The notes under the pieces were generated by a model. That model was given only the letters and a program-made list of their open reading frames with translations, was not told the DNA's origin and ran no database searches. A stretch of 64,000 nt of DNA from Mesorhizobium sp. M8A.F.Ca.ET.218.01.1.1 (GTDB taxonomy: Bacteria; Pseudomonadota; Alphaproteobacteria; Rhizobiales; Rhizobiaceae), in assembly GCF_004791165.1 (NCBI RefSeq), contig NZ_SRUZ01000008.1, positions 125,397 through 189,396 on the forward strand, read 5' to 3'. A program made the translations under genes and the position numbers. This document shows, one piece after another, positions 9,469 through 17,335 of the stretch. Within the stretch, counting starts at the first letter, position 1; each line of letters starts with the position of its first letter.

Positions 9469-10659
9469 TCAAGCGGCTTCGGCGACCGGCACCGCGGCCG
9501 AGGCGCGGAAATGCTGGATGGCGGCGCCGACTCCGGACCCCGGCGCCAGCCGCACGCCGCAATCGAGCAACGCCATTTCGGCCGCCGACAGCGAGGCCAG
9601 CACCATCACCTCGTTCAGCCAGCCGAGATGGCCGATACGGAAGACCTTGCCAGCCACCTTGTTGAGGCCGCCGCCAAGCGACGTCTGGTACTTCTGGTAG
9701 GCCTTTTTGACGATTTCAGCGCTGTCGATGCCTTCCGGCACGAGGATGGCGCTGACCGTGTCCGAGTGCCATTTCGGCGCCTTGGCGCAGAGTTTCAGCC
9801 CCCAGGCGTCGACCGCCTTGCGCACGCCTTCGCCAAGGCGATGGTGGCGGGCAAAGATATTCTCCAGCCCTTCCTCGGCGATGAGGTCGAGCGAGGCGCG
9901 CAGACCGCGCAGCAATTGCGTCGCCGGCGTGTAGGGAAAATAGCCGGCATCGTTGGCGCGGATCATGTCCTCGAAGGAGAAGAAGCAGCGCCGGTGGGTG
10001 GCGGTTCTCGAAGCGATGAGAGCCTTCTTGCTGACCGACAGGAAGCCGAGGCCGGCCGGCAGCATGAAGCCTTTCTGCGAACCACTGACGGCGCAGTCGA
10101 CGCCCCATTCCTCCTGGCGGAAGTCGATGGAGCCGATCGACGAGACGCCGTCGACGAAGAGGAGCGCTGGGTGGTTCGCATCGTCGAGCGCCGCGCGGCA
10201 GCCGGCGACGTCGCTGGTGACGCCGGTCGCGGTCTCGTTCTGCGTGCAGAAGATGGCCTTGATGCGGTGCGTCTTGTCCGCCTTCAGCCGCTCCGCATAG
10301 AGCTCGAGCGGAACGCCGGTTCCCCATTCGCAGTCGATCACGTCGACCTCGAAGCCGAGCCGCTCGGCCATGTCGACCCACAGATGCGAGAACTGGCCGA
10401 AGCGCGACATCAGCACGCGGTCGCCGGGGCTGAGCACATTGGTCATCGCCGCTTCCCAGGCGCCGGTGCCGGAGGACGGATAGATGAAGACGCGGCCGGT
10501 CTCGTTCTTGAACACCGCCTTGATGTCCTCGAACAGCGGCAGGGTGAGATTGGGGAAGGAGGCGGCGCGCATGTCCTCCATGGGCAGGTTCATCGCCTGC
10601 CGCACCTGCTCGGGAATGTTTGTGGGTCCTGGGATGAAGAGATGAGTGAACCCAGCCAT
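9469..10659 (-). CDS. sga: Serine-glyoxylate aminotransferase
   Basis: This transfers the amino group of serine to glyoxylate, giving hydroxypyruvate and glycine, the entry reaction of the serine cycle. The 396-aa class V aminotransferase has the PLP lysine in GSQKGFMLPAG and the usual N-terminal LFIPGPTNIP motif. A strong GGAGGAG site precedes ATG at 10659. It is the first gene of the operon. hpr, mtdA and fch, which accompany sga in Methylobacterium, are not in this window. Confidence 0.93.
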   Translation of the reverse strand: MAGFTHLFIPGPTNIPEQVRQAMNLPMEDMRAASFPNLTLPLFEDIKAVFKNETGRVFIYPSSGTGAWEAAMTNVLSPGDRVLMSRFGQFSHLWVDMAERLGFEVDVIDCEWGTGVPLELYAERLKADKTHRIKAIFCTQNETATGVTSDVAGCRAALDDANHPALLFVDGVSSIGSIDFRQEEWGVDCAVSGSQKGFMLPAGLGFLSVSKKALIASRTATHRRCFFSFEDMIRANDAGYFPYTPATQLLRGLRASLDLIAEEGLENIFARHHRLGEGVRKAVDAWGLKLCAKAPKWHSDTVSAILVPEGIDSAEIVKKAYQKYQTSLGGGLNKVAGKVFRIGHLGWLNEVMVLASLSAAEMALLDCGVRLAPGSGVGAAIQHFRASAAVPVAEAA

Positions 10660-10780
10660 GTACGAACTCCTCCGATCTTTTTGGATTGTGGAGGGAGTGT
10701 CGCGTCGATGCGGCCGGCCAACAACACCTTGCCGGGTAAGTAGTTGGCCCGCGCGGGTGGGGTGCTCCTACCCGGTTGGC
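10660..10780 (-). promoter_or_regulatory. Serine-cycle operon promoter region with inverted CCGGGTA boxes
   Basis: This 121-base gap precedes sga. CCGGGTA at 10732-10738 is inverted at 10769-10775 (TACCCGG), and a further TACCCGA falls at 10783-10788 over the stop of the regulator gene. Flanking TTGGCC occurs beside two boxes. The arrangement fits binding by a dimeric regulator, perhaps the neighbouring LuxR-type protein, but that is inference. I could not place -35 and -10 elements with confidence. Confidence 0.4.
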
Positions 10781-11512
10781 CTACCCGATAGGTGACTTGG
10801 GGCTTCGGCGCTTCTCGCTCGAATAGAGCGCTACCGCCATGGCGCGGTTGCGGACATCCAGCTTGTCGTAGAGATTCTTGAGGTGATATTTCACCGTATT
10901 CTCGGAGATGCCGGTCCGGGTCGCGATCTGCAAATTGGTCCAGCCGTCGGACAGCACCGCCAGCAGTTCACGCTCGCGCACGGTCAGTCGAGACAGAGGC
11001 GTGTCGTTGACCTTGTTGATGTCGATATAGGGGATGCAGATGCGGCCGTGCGCGACCGCCAGGATCGTGTCGAAGATGATGGCGGGATCGTCGAACTGGA
11101 AGCAGTAGCCCTGCGCCCCCAGGCGCACGCACTGTTTCAGGATGCCGATGTCATGGTCGTTTGAAAAGACGGCGATGCGAACGTTGAGCTTGCTGCCCTG
11201 GACCTCGGCCAGGACGTCCGCGCCGTCCATGTCAGAGAGCTTCCAACCGATCACGGCGACATCGAACTCCTGTGCCGTGGCAAGCTCCAGGAAATGCCTG
11301 CCGCTTCGTACCGAGGCCAAAAGTTCGAACCGCCCGTCGCATTCCAGCATTTCGCGCAGAGCCGATATGACGAGCGGATTGCGTTCGGCGACGACCACGC
11401 GAACGCGCCGCTCTTCGATTGCCTTGTTCTCTGTCCGTGACCTGATCTTCAAGGGCTTCCGGCTTTTTTGTTGCGGCCTGGCGGGTCCTGGCGATGCCTG
11501 GACCTGCGTCAT
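10781..11512 (-). CDS. LuxR/NarL-family regulator with a degenerate receiver domain
   Basis: The 243-aa protein has a receiver-like domain (about 36-155) and a LuxR helix-turn-helix (about 172-226, with LTVRERELLAVL and the recognition helix SENTVKYHLKNL). Aligned to NarL receivers, the phospho-acceptor Asp is replaced by Gly89 (VIGWKLSDMDG) and the acidic pair near the N terminus is E-R rather than D-D, so phosphorylation in the normal way is unlikely. The start at 11512 excludes an unlikely extension to 11635. Its position directly upstream of sga suggests that it controls the serine-cycle operon. Confidence 0.85.
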   Translation of the reverse strand: MTQVQASPGPARPQQKSRKPLKIRSRTENKAIEERRVRVVVAERNPLVISALREMLECDGRFELLASVRSGRHFLELATAQEFDVAVIGWKLSDMDGADVLAEVQGSKLNVRIAVFSNDHDIGILKQCVRLGAQGYCFQFDDPAIIFDTILAVAHGRICIPYIDINKVNDTPLSRLTVRERELLAVLSDGWTNLQIATRTGISENTVKYHLKNLYDKLDVRNRAMAVALYSSEKRRSPKSPIG

Positions 11513-11843
11513 GGTAATTCTGCCCCAATGGCGCGAGGGTGCTCTTTCCCCAGCGACATCAGCTGTCGCGCCGCCGGAAGCCGAAGGGCGCCCTTCTTTT
11601 GATGAAATCGATAGTCCGCGCGCGCATGACAACACGGCATCGGCGAAGCCCGACGTGAGCGGGCAAGCATGCGTTTGACCTGAGATTCCCGAGCGTTAGA
11701 AGGCCATGTTGCGAAGTTGAAGCGTGTTGGGCCGACGTCGCTTTTGCACAGGCACCGGGCCGAAAAACCGGTTTCCACTTTGCGGACTCATGGTCTAGAC
11801 CTGATTTGCACCTTTTCCGGGATTCTGATGGCGGGAGGCGCTG
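11513..11843. other. Divergent intergenic region between the LuxR regulator and mgtE
   Basis: I see no gene in this 331-base gap. It contains a rhizobial-type palindrome (11752-11799) and the Shine-Dalgarno of mgtE (GGGAGG, 11833-11838). No clear magnesium-sensing leader could be recognised by eye. Confidence 0.5.
11752..11799. repeat. Rhizobial dispersed palindrome copy
   Basis: The stretch contains CCGAAAAACCGGTTTCCAC followed by TTTGCGG and ends in CTCATGGTCTAGA. This is the familiar shape of a short element repeated between genes in Rhizobiales, with imperfect CCGAAAA/TTTTCGG arms. Family membership is recalled from pattern and not tested by a search. Confidence 0.55.
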
Positions 11844-13262
11844 GTGGAAGGCCAGGACGAACGGACGACGGGCGCCAAGGCCGCCGACGAGCACCACGCC
11901 GACATCTATGGCGAGGACGGTGCCGTCCTTTCGTCCTTCCTCGCCCGGATTGGTGCGGCGATCGCCGACCGCGACACGCTGACCCTCAAGCGTGAAGTCG
12001 ACGACCTGCATCAGTCGGAACTTGGCGACCTCATCGAGGCGCTGCACCCCGAACAACGGCTTGCCTTGGTCGATCTGCTGGGCGCCGACTTCGACTTCTC
12101 CGCTTTGACCGAAGTCGACGAGGCGATCCGCATGGATATCGTCGACAACCTGCCCAATGCGCAAATCGCGCAGGCGGTGCAGGAGCTCGATTCCGACGAT
12201 GCGGTCTACATCCTCGAAGACCTCGAGCCGGAAGACCAGGACGAGATCCTGTCGCAACTGCCGTTCACCGAGCGGATCAGGCTGCGCCGTTCGCTCGACT
12301 ACCCGGAAGAGACCGCCGGAAGGCGCATGCAGACCGAGTTCGTCGCGGTGCCGCCCTTCTGGATGATCGGCCAGACCATCGACTACATGCGCGAGGACAA
12401 GAACCTTCCCGAGCGCTTCAGCCAGATCTTCGTCATCGATCCGACCTTCAAGCTGTTGGGCGCCATCGATCTCGACCAGATCCTGCGCACCAAGCGCGCG
12501 GTCAAGGTCGAGGAAGTCATGCATGAGACGCGGCACGCCATCCCGGCCACCATGGACCAGGAAGAGGCGGCGCGGGAATTCGAACAATACGATCTTTTGT
12601 CGGCGGCCGTGGTCGACGAGAACGAGCGGCTGGTCGGCGTGCTGACCATCGACGACGTCGTCGACGTCATCCAGCAGGAAGCGGAGGAAGACCTGCTGCG
12701 CATGGGCGGCGTCGGCGACGAAGAACTCTCCGACAGCATTCTGGCGACCTCGCGCTCGCGCGTTCCCTGGCTGCTCGTCAATCTCTTGACCGCATTTCTG
12801 GCGGCATCGGTGATCGGCCTGTTCGACCACACGATCGAGCGGATCGTGGCGCTCGCCGTGCTGATGCCGATCGTGGCCGGCATGGGCGGCAATGCCGGGT
12901 CGCAGACCATGACCGTCACCGTGCGGGCGCTGGCGACCAGGGATCTCGACATCTACAATGCCGGCCGCATCATCCGGCGCGAAATGGGCGTCGGCTTCAT
13001 CAACGGCATCGTCTTCGCCATCCTGATCGGCATCGTCGCGGCGGCGTGGTTTCGCGATCCTAATCTGGGCGGCATCATCGCCGCGGCGATGATCATCAAC
13101 ATGTTCGTGGCGGCCCTTGCCGGCATCCTGATCCCGCTGCTGCTCGACCGCTTCAAGGTCGATCCCGCGGTCGCTTCGGCGGTTTTCGTCACCACGGTCA
13201 CCGATGTCGTTGGATTCTTTGCCTTCCTCGGCCTCGCGACCTGGTGGTTCGGCGTCCGGTAA
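11844..13262 (+). CDS. mgtE: MgtE-family magnesium transporter
   Basis: MgtE is a magnesium-gated Mg2+ channel of the inner membrane. The 472-aa protein has the expected order: an N-terminal MgtE domain rich in acidic residues (about 30-150), a CBS pair (about 155-275, with DLDQIL and DVVDVIQQEA), a connecting helix and five membrane segments (about 305-470). The signature PIVAGMGGNAGSQ lies in the pore region. GTG at 11844 follows a GGGAGG site by five bases. It appears monocistronic. Confidence 0.93.
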   Translation: MEGQDERTTGAKAADEHHADIYGEDGAVLSSFLARIGAAIADRDTLTLKREVDDLHQSELGDLIEALHPEQRLALVDLLGADFDFSALTEVDEAIRMDIVDNLPNAQIAQAVQELDSDDAVYILEDLEPEDQDEILSQLPFTERIRLRRSLDYPEETAGRRMQTEFVAVPPFWMIGQTIDYMREDKNLPERFSQIFVIDPTFKLLGAIDLDQILRTKRAVKVEEVMHETRHAIPATMDQEEAAREFEQYDLLSAAVVDENERLVGVLTIDDVVDVIQQEAEEDLLRMGGVGDEELSDSILATSRSRVPWLLVNLLTAFLAASVIGLFDHTIERIVALAVLMPIVAGMGGNAGSQTMTVTVRALATRDLDIYNAGRIIRREMGVGFINGIVFAILIGIVAAAWFRDPNLGGIIAAAMIINMFVAALAGILIPLLLDRFKVDPAVASAVFVTTVTDVVGFFAFLGLATWWFGVR

Positions 13263-13271
13263 GTGTCTCAA

Positions 13272-13289
13272 TTGACTTTTACGTAAATG
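13272..13289 (+). promoter_or_regulatory. LiuR-type operator upstream of the MerR gene
   Basis: TTGACTTTTACGTAAATG contains the perfect ten-base palindrome TTTACGTAAA (13278-13287). MerR regulators of the LiuR group in proteobacteria bind palindromes of this kind between or over -35 and -10 elements. It lies 115 bases before the MerR start, which suggests autoregulation. Confidence 0.5.
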
Positions 13290-13403
13290 CCGTGCGAGGC
13301 TCGTGCGGGGGTGCCGGGTTCGATTCCGGCGGGCAAGGGTTTGGTTCGGGACAGATGGGCGACGCCGCATGGCGATCACCCGGAATTCCGGCATGGAGTG
13401 ACA

Positions 13404-13790
13404 ATGCGGGAATATTATTCGATCACCGAACTGACCCGCGAATTCGACGTGTCGACGCGGACGCTGCGTTTCTACGAAGACGAGGGGTTGGTGCAGCCGG
13501 TGCGGCGCGGCCGCACCCGTCTGTTTCGCCCTTCCGACCGCCATCTCATCCGGCAGATCATGCGTGGAAAACGGCTCGGCTTCTCGATCAACGAGATCCG
13601 CGAGATCATCCAGATGTACAAGGAGCCGCCGGGCGAGGTCGGGCAGCTCAAGCTGATGATCAAGCGCATCGAGGAAAAGCGCGAGGATCTCAGGCAGAAG
13701 CGCCGCGACCTCGAGGAGACGCTGGCCGAACTCGACCAGGCCGAAGAGTCCTGCGTCGAGCGGCTGGTCGAGCTCGGCGTCAATACCTGA
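13404..13790 (+). CDS. MerR-family transcriptional regulator, LiuR-like
   Basis: The 128-aa protein starts with a MerR winged-helix domain (SITELTREFDVSTRTLRFYEDEGL, about 5-28), followed by the second wing and a long coiled-coil dimerisation helix (about 80-120, heptads of K, R, E and L). This is the layout of LiuR, which controls branched-chain amino acid (isovaleryl-CoA) degradation. No Cys-based metal site is obvious. The ATG at 13404 follows a GGAG site; an upstream open extension to 13287 would cover the operator and is rejected. No liu genes are in the window. Confidence 0.8.
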   Translation: MREYYSITELTREFDVSTRTLRFYEDEGLVQPVRRGRTRLFRPSDRHLIRQIMRGKRLGFSINEIREIIQMYKEPPGEVGQLKLMIKRIEEKREDLRQKRRDLEETLAELDQAEESCVERLVELGVNT

Positions 13791-13858
13791 CCTGTGCGGT
13801 TGCTCCGATGCCTCGCCGCCAGGAACTGTGAAGGCTTGAACCGGCGGTCGATCACGTC

Positions 13859-14371
13859 ATGTTCATCACTCTCGCTTGGCTGTTTGTCGCCGCTGTCACC
13901 GTCCACAATCTGGAGGAGGCGGTTTTCCTGCCTGCCTGGTCCGAGCAGGTGGGGCGCTGGCACCGTCCCCTCGCGGCCAACGAATTCCGGTTCGCGGTGT
14001 TCGTGCTGGTTGTTCTTGCTGGCGTTGCGGCTTTGCTCGCCACCGTGCAGGGACGGGAGAGTTTCGGCGCCTACGTCCTGTCGGGCTATGCGCTTGCGAT
14101 GCTGCTCAACGTGGCTTTTCCACATCTCCTCGTCACAATGGTCACGCGCCGCTATATGCCGGGGACCGCGACCGCTCTCGCATTGAACCTGCCGGTCACC
14201 GCGGCTCTGCTGCATCAGGCATTTCGCGAGGGATATATTTCGGCGACCGGCTTCGCCTTGACGGCGCCCGCCATTGTCCTGGCCATCGTGCTTCTGCTCC
14301 CGGTGCTGTTTTATGTCGGCCGGAAACTGCTTCCGGACACGGCAGGCGCTCCAGGCAAGGCTTCTGACTGA
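13859..14371 (+). CDS. HXXEE-domain integral membrane protein
   Basis: The 170-aa protein has His16, Glu19 and Glu20 in the context HNLEEA, the defining motif of the HXXEE family, and four or five hydrophobic segments (about 1-15, 45-65, 75-95, 105-120, 130-155). The conserved motif suggests metal binding at or near the membrane; the function of the family is unknown. It is followed by a convergent methyltransferase-like gene 12 bases away. Confidence 0.75.
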   Translation: MFITLAWLFVAAVTVHNLEEAVFLPAWSEQVGRWHRPLAANEFRFAVFVLVVLAGVAALLATVQGRESFGAYVLSGYALAMLLNVAFPHLLVTMVTRRYMPGTATALALNLPVTAALLHQAFREGYISATGFALTAPAIVLAIVLLLPVLFYVGRKLLPDTAGAPGKASD

Positions 14372-14383
14372 TCCCGCCGGACC

Positions 14384-14854
14384 TCAGATCCAGCGCCGCA
14401 CGCGTTTGACGTAGTCGCGGTATTTCTTGCCGAATTTCGCCGCCAACATCTTTTCCTCGCGCTCGATCGCGACCTTCTGGGTGACGAAGGCGGCGACGAA
14501 GGCAAGCAGGAAGAACCAGGCGATGCCCGAGACGAAGGCAACGCCGATCAGCATCAGTGTGTTGGCCAGGTACATCGGATTGCGGGTGACGCCGAAGGGA
14601 CCGGTCGTGACGAGATGATCGGGCACGGCGTTGGGATTGAGCGTTGTCCTGGCCCGTATCATGGTGCGGATCGCGGTGAACCAGAGGACGGCGACAGCGA
14701 ACAAAGCCACCCAACCGGCGGCGAACAGGATGTCGCCCAGCAGGTCGCCGATCCAGGGCAGGGGATAGAGCAGGCCGAGGATGATGCTGAGGGCGATTGC
14801 GGCGACGTAGATCACCGGCGGCCACGGTATCAGCCCAGGCTTCGGCTCCGTCAT
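14384..14854 (-). CDS. Isoprenylcysteine carboxyl methyltransferase-family membrane protein
   Basis: The 156-aa protein has three or four membrane segments and the C-terminal SAM-binding signature of the ICMT/PEMT family: TTGPFGVTRNPMYLAN (about 90-106) and the later EREEKMLAAKFGKKYRDYVKR. Bacterial members methylate unknown small or lipid substrates. The ATG at 14854 overlaps the stop of the upstream gene (ATGA), so the two are translated together. Confidence 0.8.
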   Translation of the reverse strand: MTEPKPGLIPWPPVIYVAAIALSIILGLLYPLPWIGDLLGDILFAAGWVALFAVAVLWFTAIRTMIRARTTLNPNAVPDHLVTTGPFGVTRNPMYLANTLMLIGVAFVSGIAWFFLLAFVAAFVTQKVAIEREEKMLAAKFGKKYRDYVKRVRRWI

Positions 14855-15849
14855 TGCGTCCCTCCCTCCGTCATCTTGTCCTCGGTCTTGGCGGTACACG
14901 TTGCGGCAAGATCGGACAGATGCGCCCTGAAGTCCGCAGTCTGGTCGTTGTTGTAGAGCCGATCAAGAGAGCCTTCACCGTCGAGAGTCTCGAGCATACA
15001 GCCGCAATAGCTCGAACAGAAGGTTGCGTTGCGCATCTGCTCGCACGAGCGCTGGCAGGTTTTCAGGAAATTGACCCGCGGGGGGTCGACCTGCGCGGGC
15101 ATCACTTGCGAGAACAGCCAGACGCAACCGATCAGCAGCGGCTGGTGGATCAGGTAGAAGGCCAGGCTGTGGCGGCCGATGAAGACCAGAGGATTGGCCC
15201 AGCGGCCTGGCACGCGGCTCGCCAGACGTGCCCGTATACCGGAAGCGGAAGTGAGTTTCGCCGCCCCGAGGCCGAGAAGCACGGCGCCGAACCATGGAAA
15301 CAGCGGCACATAGTCGTTGGAGCGCGGATTGATCGCCGACAGGCCGATCCACCACAGCCACGGATGATCGAGGGCCTCGAAGCGCAGGTAGGCTGGCGCC
15401 GCGATGACGAGCGCGGCGACGACAAGCGTCAGCAGCGCCGGCAGGCGCAGGAAGGCGAGGCCAAGCAGGCTCGCCAGCGCGATCTCGTGCAGGATGCCGA
15501 AGAAAATGAATCCGTCGGGCGTGGCGATGCGGGTGACGACCGATATGGCGACCGCCGCGCCTGCAACCATGGCGAACCGCTTCCAGAAACCGTTCCAGCG
15601 GATTTGTCCGCCATGGGCGAGATAGAGGCTGACGCCGACCAGGAACAGGAAGGTCGAAGCGATGCAGCGGGCGTAGATCTTCCACCAGCCGAAGGCGGTG
15701 AGGCCAGGGTCGGTGTAACCGAAGAATTCCAGGTCCCAGGTGAAGTGGTAGCTCGCCATCGCGATCAACGCGATGCCGCGCACGATGTCGATGGCGACGA
15801 TTCGCTTCGATGGCTCCGGAACGGGTGCGGTCGGCGTGTTGATGCTCAT
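14851..15849 (-). CDS. DUF1624 heparan-alpha-glucosaminide N-acetyltransferase-like membrane protein with Cys-rich tail
   Basis: The 332-aa protein starts with the family motif RIVAIDIVRGIALIAMASYH and carries about eight membrane segments with IHQPLLI near the last one, as in DUF1624/YeiB-like acyltransferases. Residues after about 265 form an extra polar tail with six Cys (including CQRSC and CSSYCGC), absent from most relatives I know. The open frame extends to 16086 but the ATG at 15849 gives the conserved beginning. It is co-transcribed with the ICMT-like gene. Confidence 0.8.
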   Translation of the reverse strand: MSINTPTAPVPEPSKRIVAIDIVRGIALIAMASYHFTWDLEFFGYTDPGLTAFGWWKIYARCIASTFLFLVGVSLYLAHGGQIRWNGFWKRFAMVAGAAVAISVVTRIATPDGFIFFGILHEIALASLLGLAFLRLPALLTLVVAALVIAAPAYLRFEALDHPWLWWIGLSAINPRSNDYVPLFPWFGAVLLGLGAAKLTSASGIRARLASRVPGRWANPLVFIGRHSLAFYLIHQPLLIGCVWLFSQVMPAQVDPPRVNFLKTCQRSCEQMRNATFCSSYCGCMLETLDGEGSLDRLYNNDQTADFRAHLSDLAATCTAKTEDKMTEGGTQ

Positions 15850-16085
15850 GGTCTCGTGATCTGATTCAGCCCCTCCAAGACGACTATCACGGTTGCACCG
15901 GATAGAAGAAGACCGGTCGTCCTGGCCCGGACCGCGCGGCGGAGCCCGCGCCAGCCGCCGGGTTTGGGCCAGCGCGGGAAAGCCTTTGACCGGCTTCGCT
16001 TTTTGCCGGGTGTGCGTCGGTTTCCTCTTAATGGGCCTGAAATGTCCGCGCCAGATTTGGCGCCGCGATTCTGTTTGGGGAAGCA

Positions 16086-17285
16086 ATGTCCACCCATGTG
16101 CGCCATCCGATCTGGCTTCCGGCCCTCAAGGCCGCGGACGCGCGCACCTTCGCCTCGCTCTACGCGGTCGAATCCTTCGCCCGCGCCATGGTGTCGAGCG
16201 TCATCCCGATCCAGGCCTACGAAATCCTGCACAACGAGCAGGTCGTCTCGATCCTCTACACCGTCGTGTCGCTGCTCGGCCTGTCGGTGACCCTGTTCAT
16301 GCCGATGCTGATCCGCCGCTTCGCGCGGCGGTGGGTGTACACCGCCGGCGCCTGCCTGCTTGCCATAGGCTCGCTGTTCTTCGTTTCCCATACGCTCGCC
16401 GGGCAACTGGCCGGCATGCTGTGCCGCGTCATGGGCGCCAGCGCGCTGTCGATCACGCTCAACCTCTACATCATGGACCACATCCGCAAGACCGACTTCA
16501 TGCAGGCCGAATCGCTGCGCATGGCGTGGTCGATGGTTGCCTGGACCTGTGGGCCGACGCTCGGCATCTTTCTTTACGCGCATTTCGGCATCTATGCCGC
16601 GCATGGTGCGGTGGCGGTGTTCGCCCTGGCCTTGCTGGCGCTGTTCTGGACCTACCGGCTGGGTGACAACCCGTCGATCCGCCCGGGTAAGACGCGGCCG
16701 GCCAATCCGCTCGCCAATATCGGCCGCTTCGTGGCGCAGCCGAGGCTCAGACTCGCCTGGCTGATCGCCTTCGGCCGCTCCTGCTTCTGGACGACATTCT
16801 TCGTCTATGGGCCGCTGTTCATGGTCATCACCGGGCAGGGCGATATCGCCGGCGGCCTGCTGGTCTCGGCCGGCAACGCGCTTTTGTTCATGGCTATCTT
16901 CTGGGGCAAGGCAGGAAAGCGCTTTGGCGGCCGGCGCACCATGACGTTTGCCTATTTCGCCATGTCGGCATCGCTGCTGGCCGCCGGCACGATCGGAGCG
17001 ACAGCACCGTTGCTGACCGGCGCCTTCCTGTTGTGCGGCGCCTTCTTCACCATCGCGCTCGACGCCCTGGGTTCGACCGCCTTCATGCGCTCGGTACGCT
17101 CCTATGAGCGGGCGCAGATGGCGGCGGTCTACCGCACCTATCTCGATTTTTCCGAACTGACGCCGCCGCTGGTCTATTCGGTGGTGCTGGCGTTCTTCGG
17201 CCTGGGATCGGTGTTCGTCACCCTCAGCCTGCTGGCGGCGTTTTGCGGCTTCATGACCTGGCGCTACCTGCCGAAGTCCCTGTAG
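16086..17285 (+). CDS. Major facilitator superfamily transporter
   Basis: The 399-aa protein has about twelve hydrophobic segments and the positively charged loop between segments 2 and 3 (IRRFARR) expected of MFS carriers, with a related loop in the second half (KRFGGRRT). The substrate is unknown. It is divergent from the DUF1624 gene and convergent with the Rieske oxygenase, sharing a bidirectional hairpin at its end. Confidence 0.8.
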   Translation: MSTHVRHPIWLPALKAADARTFASLYAVESFARAMVSSVIPIQAYEILHNEQVVSILYTVVSLLGLSVTLFMPMLIRRFARRWVYTAGACLLAIGSLFFVSHTLAGQLAGMLCRVMGASALSITLNLYIMDHIRKTDFMQAESLRMAWSMVAWTCGPTLGIFLYAHFGIYAAHGAVAVFALALLALFWTYRLGDNPSIRPGKTRPANPLANIGRFVAQPRLRLAWLIAFGRSCFWTTFFVYGPLFMVITGQGDIAGGLLVSAGNALLFMAIFWGKAGKRFGGRRTMTFAYFAMSASLLAAGTIGATAPLLTGAFLLCGAFFTIALDALGSTAFMRSVRSYERAQMAAVYRTYLDFSELTPPLVYSVVLAFFGLGSVFVTLSLLAAFCGFMTWRYLPKSL

Positions 17286-17334
17286 GTATGTCGATATTCA
17301 GGTGATGCCGGCCTGACCTGAATCTCGACATACC
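17285..17334. terminator. Long bidirectional hairpin between convergent genes
   Basis: A 19-base arm (17285-17303) pairs with 17316-17334 with a single mismatch around a 12-base loop. The element fills the whole gap between the MFS stop and the stop of the Rieske gene, so it can end transcription from both sides. The right arm plus loop shares an 18-base identity with 1432-1449. No long U tract follows. Confidence 0.7.
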
Positions 17335-17335
17335 C

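Noticed and set aside
11559..13544. Long minus-strand open frame opposite mgtE
   Set aside because: mgtE on the plus strand has the full family pattern; the antisense frame has low-complexity D/R/H-rich sequence.
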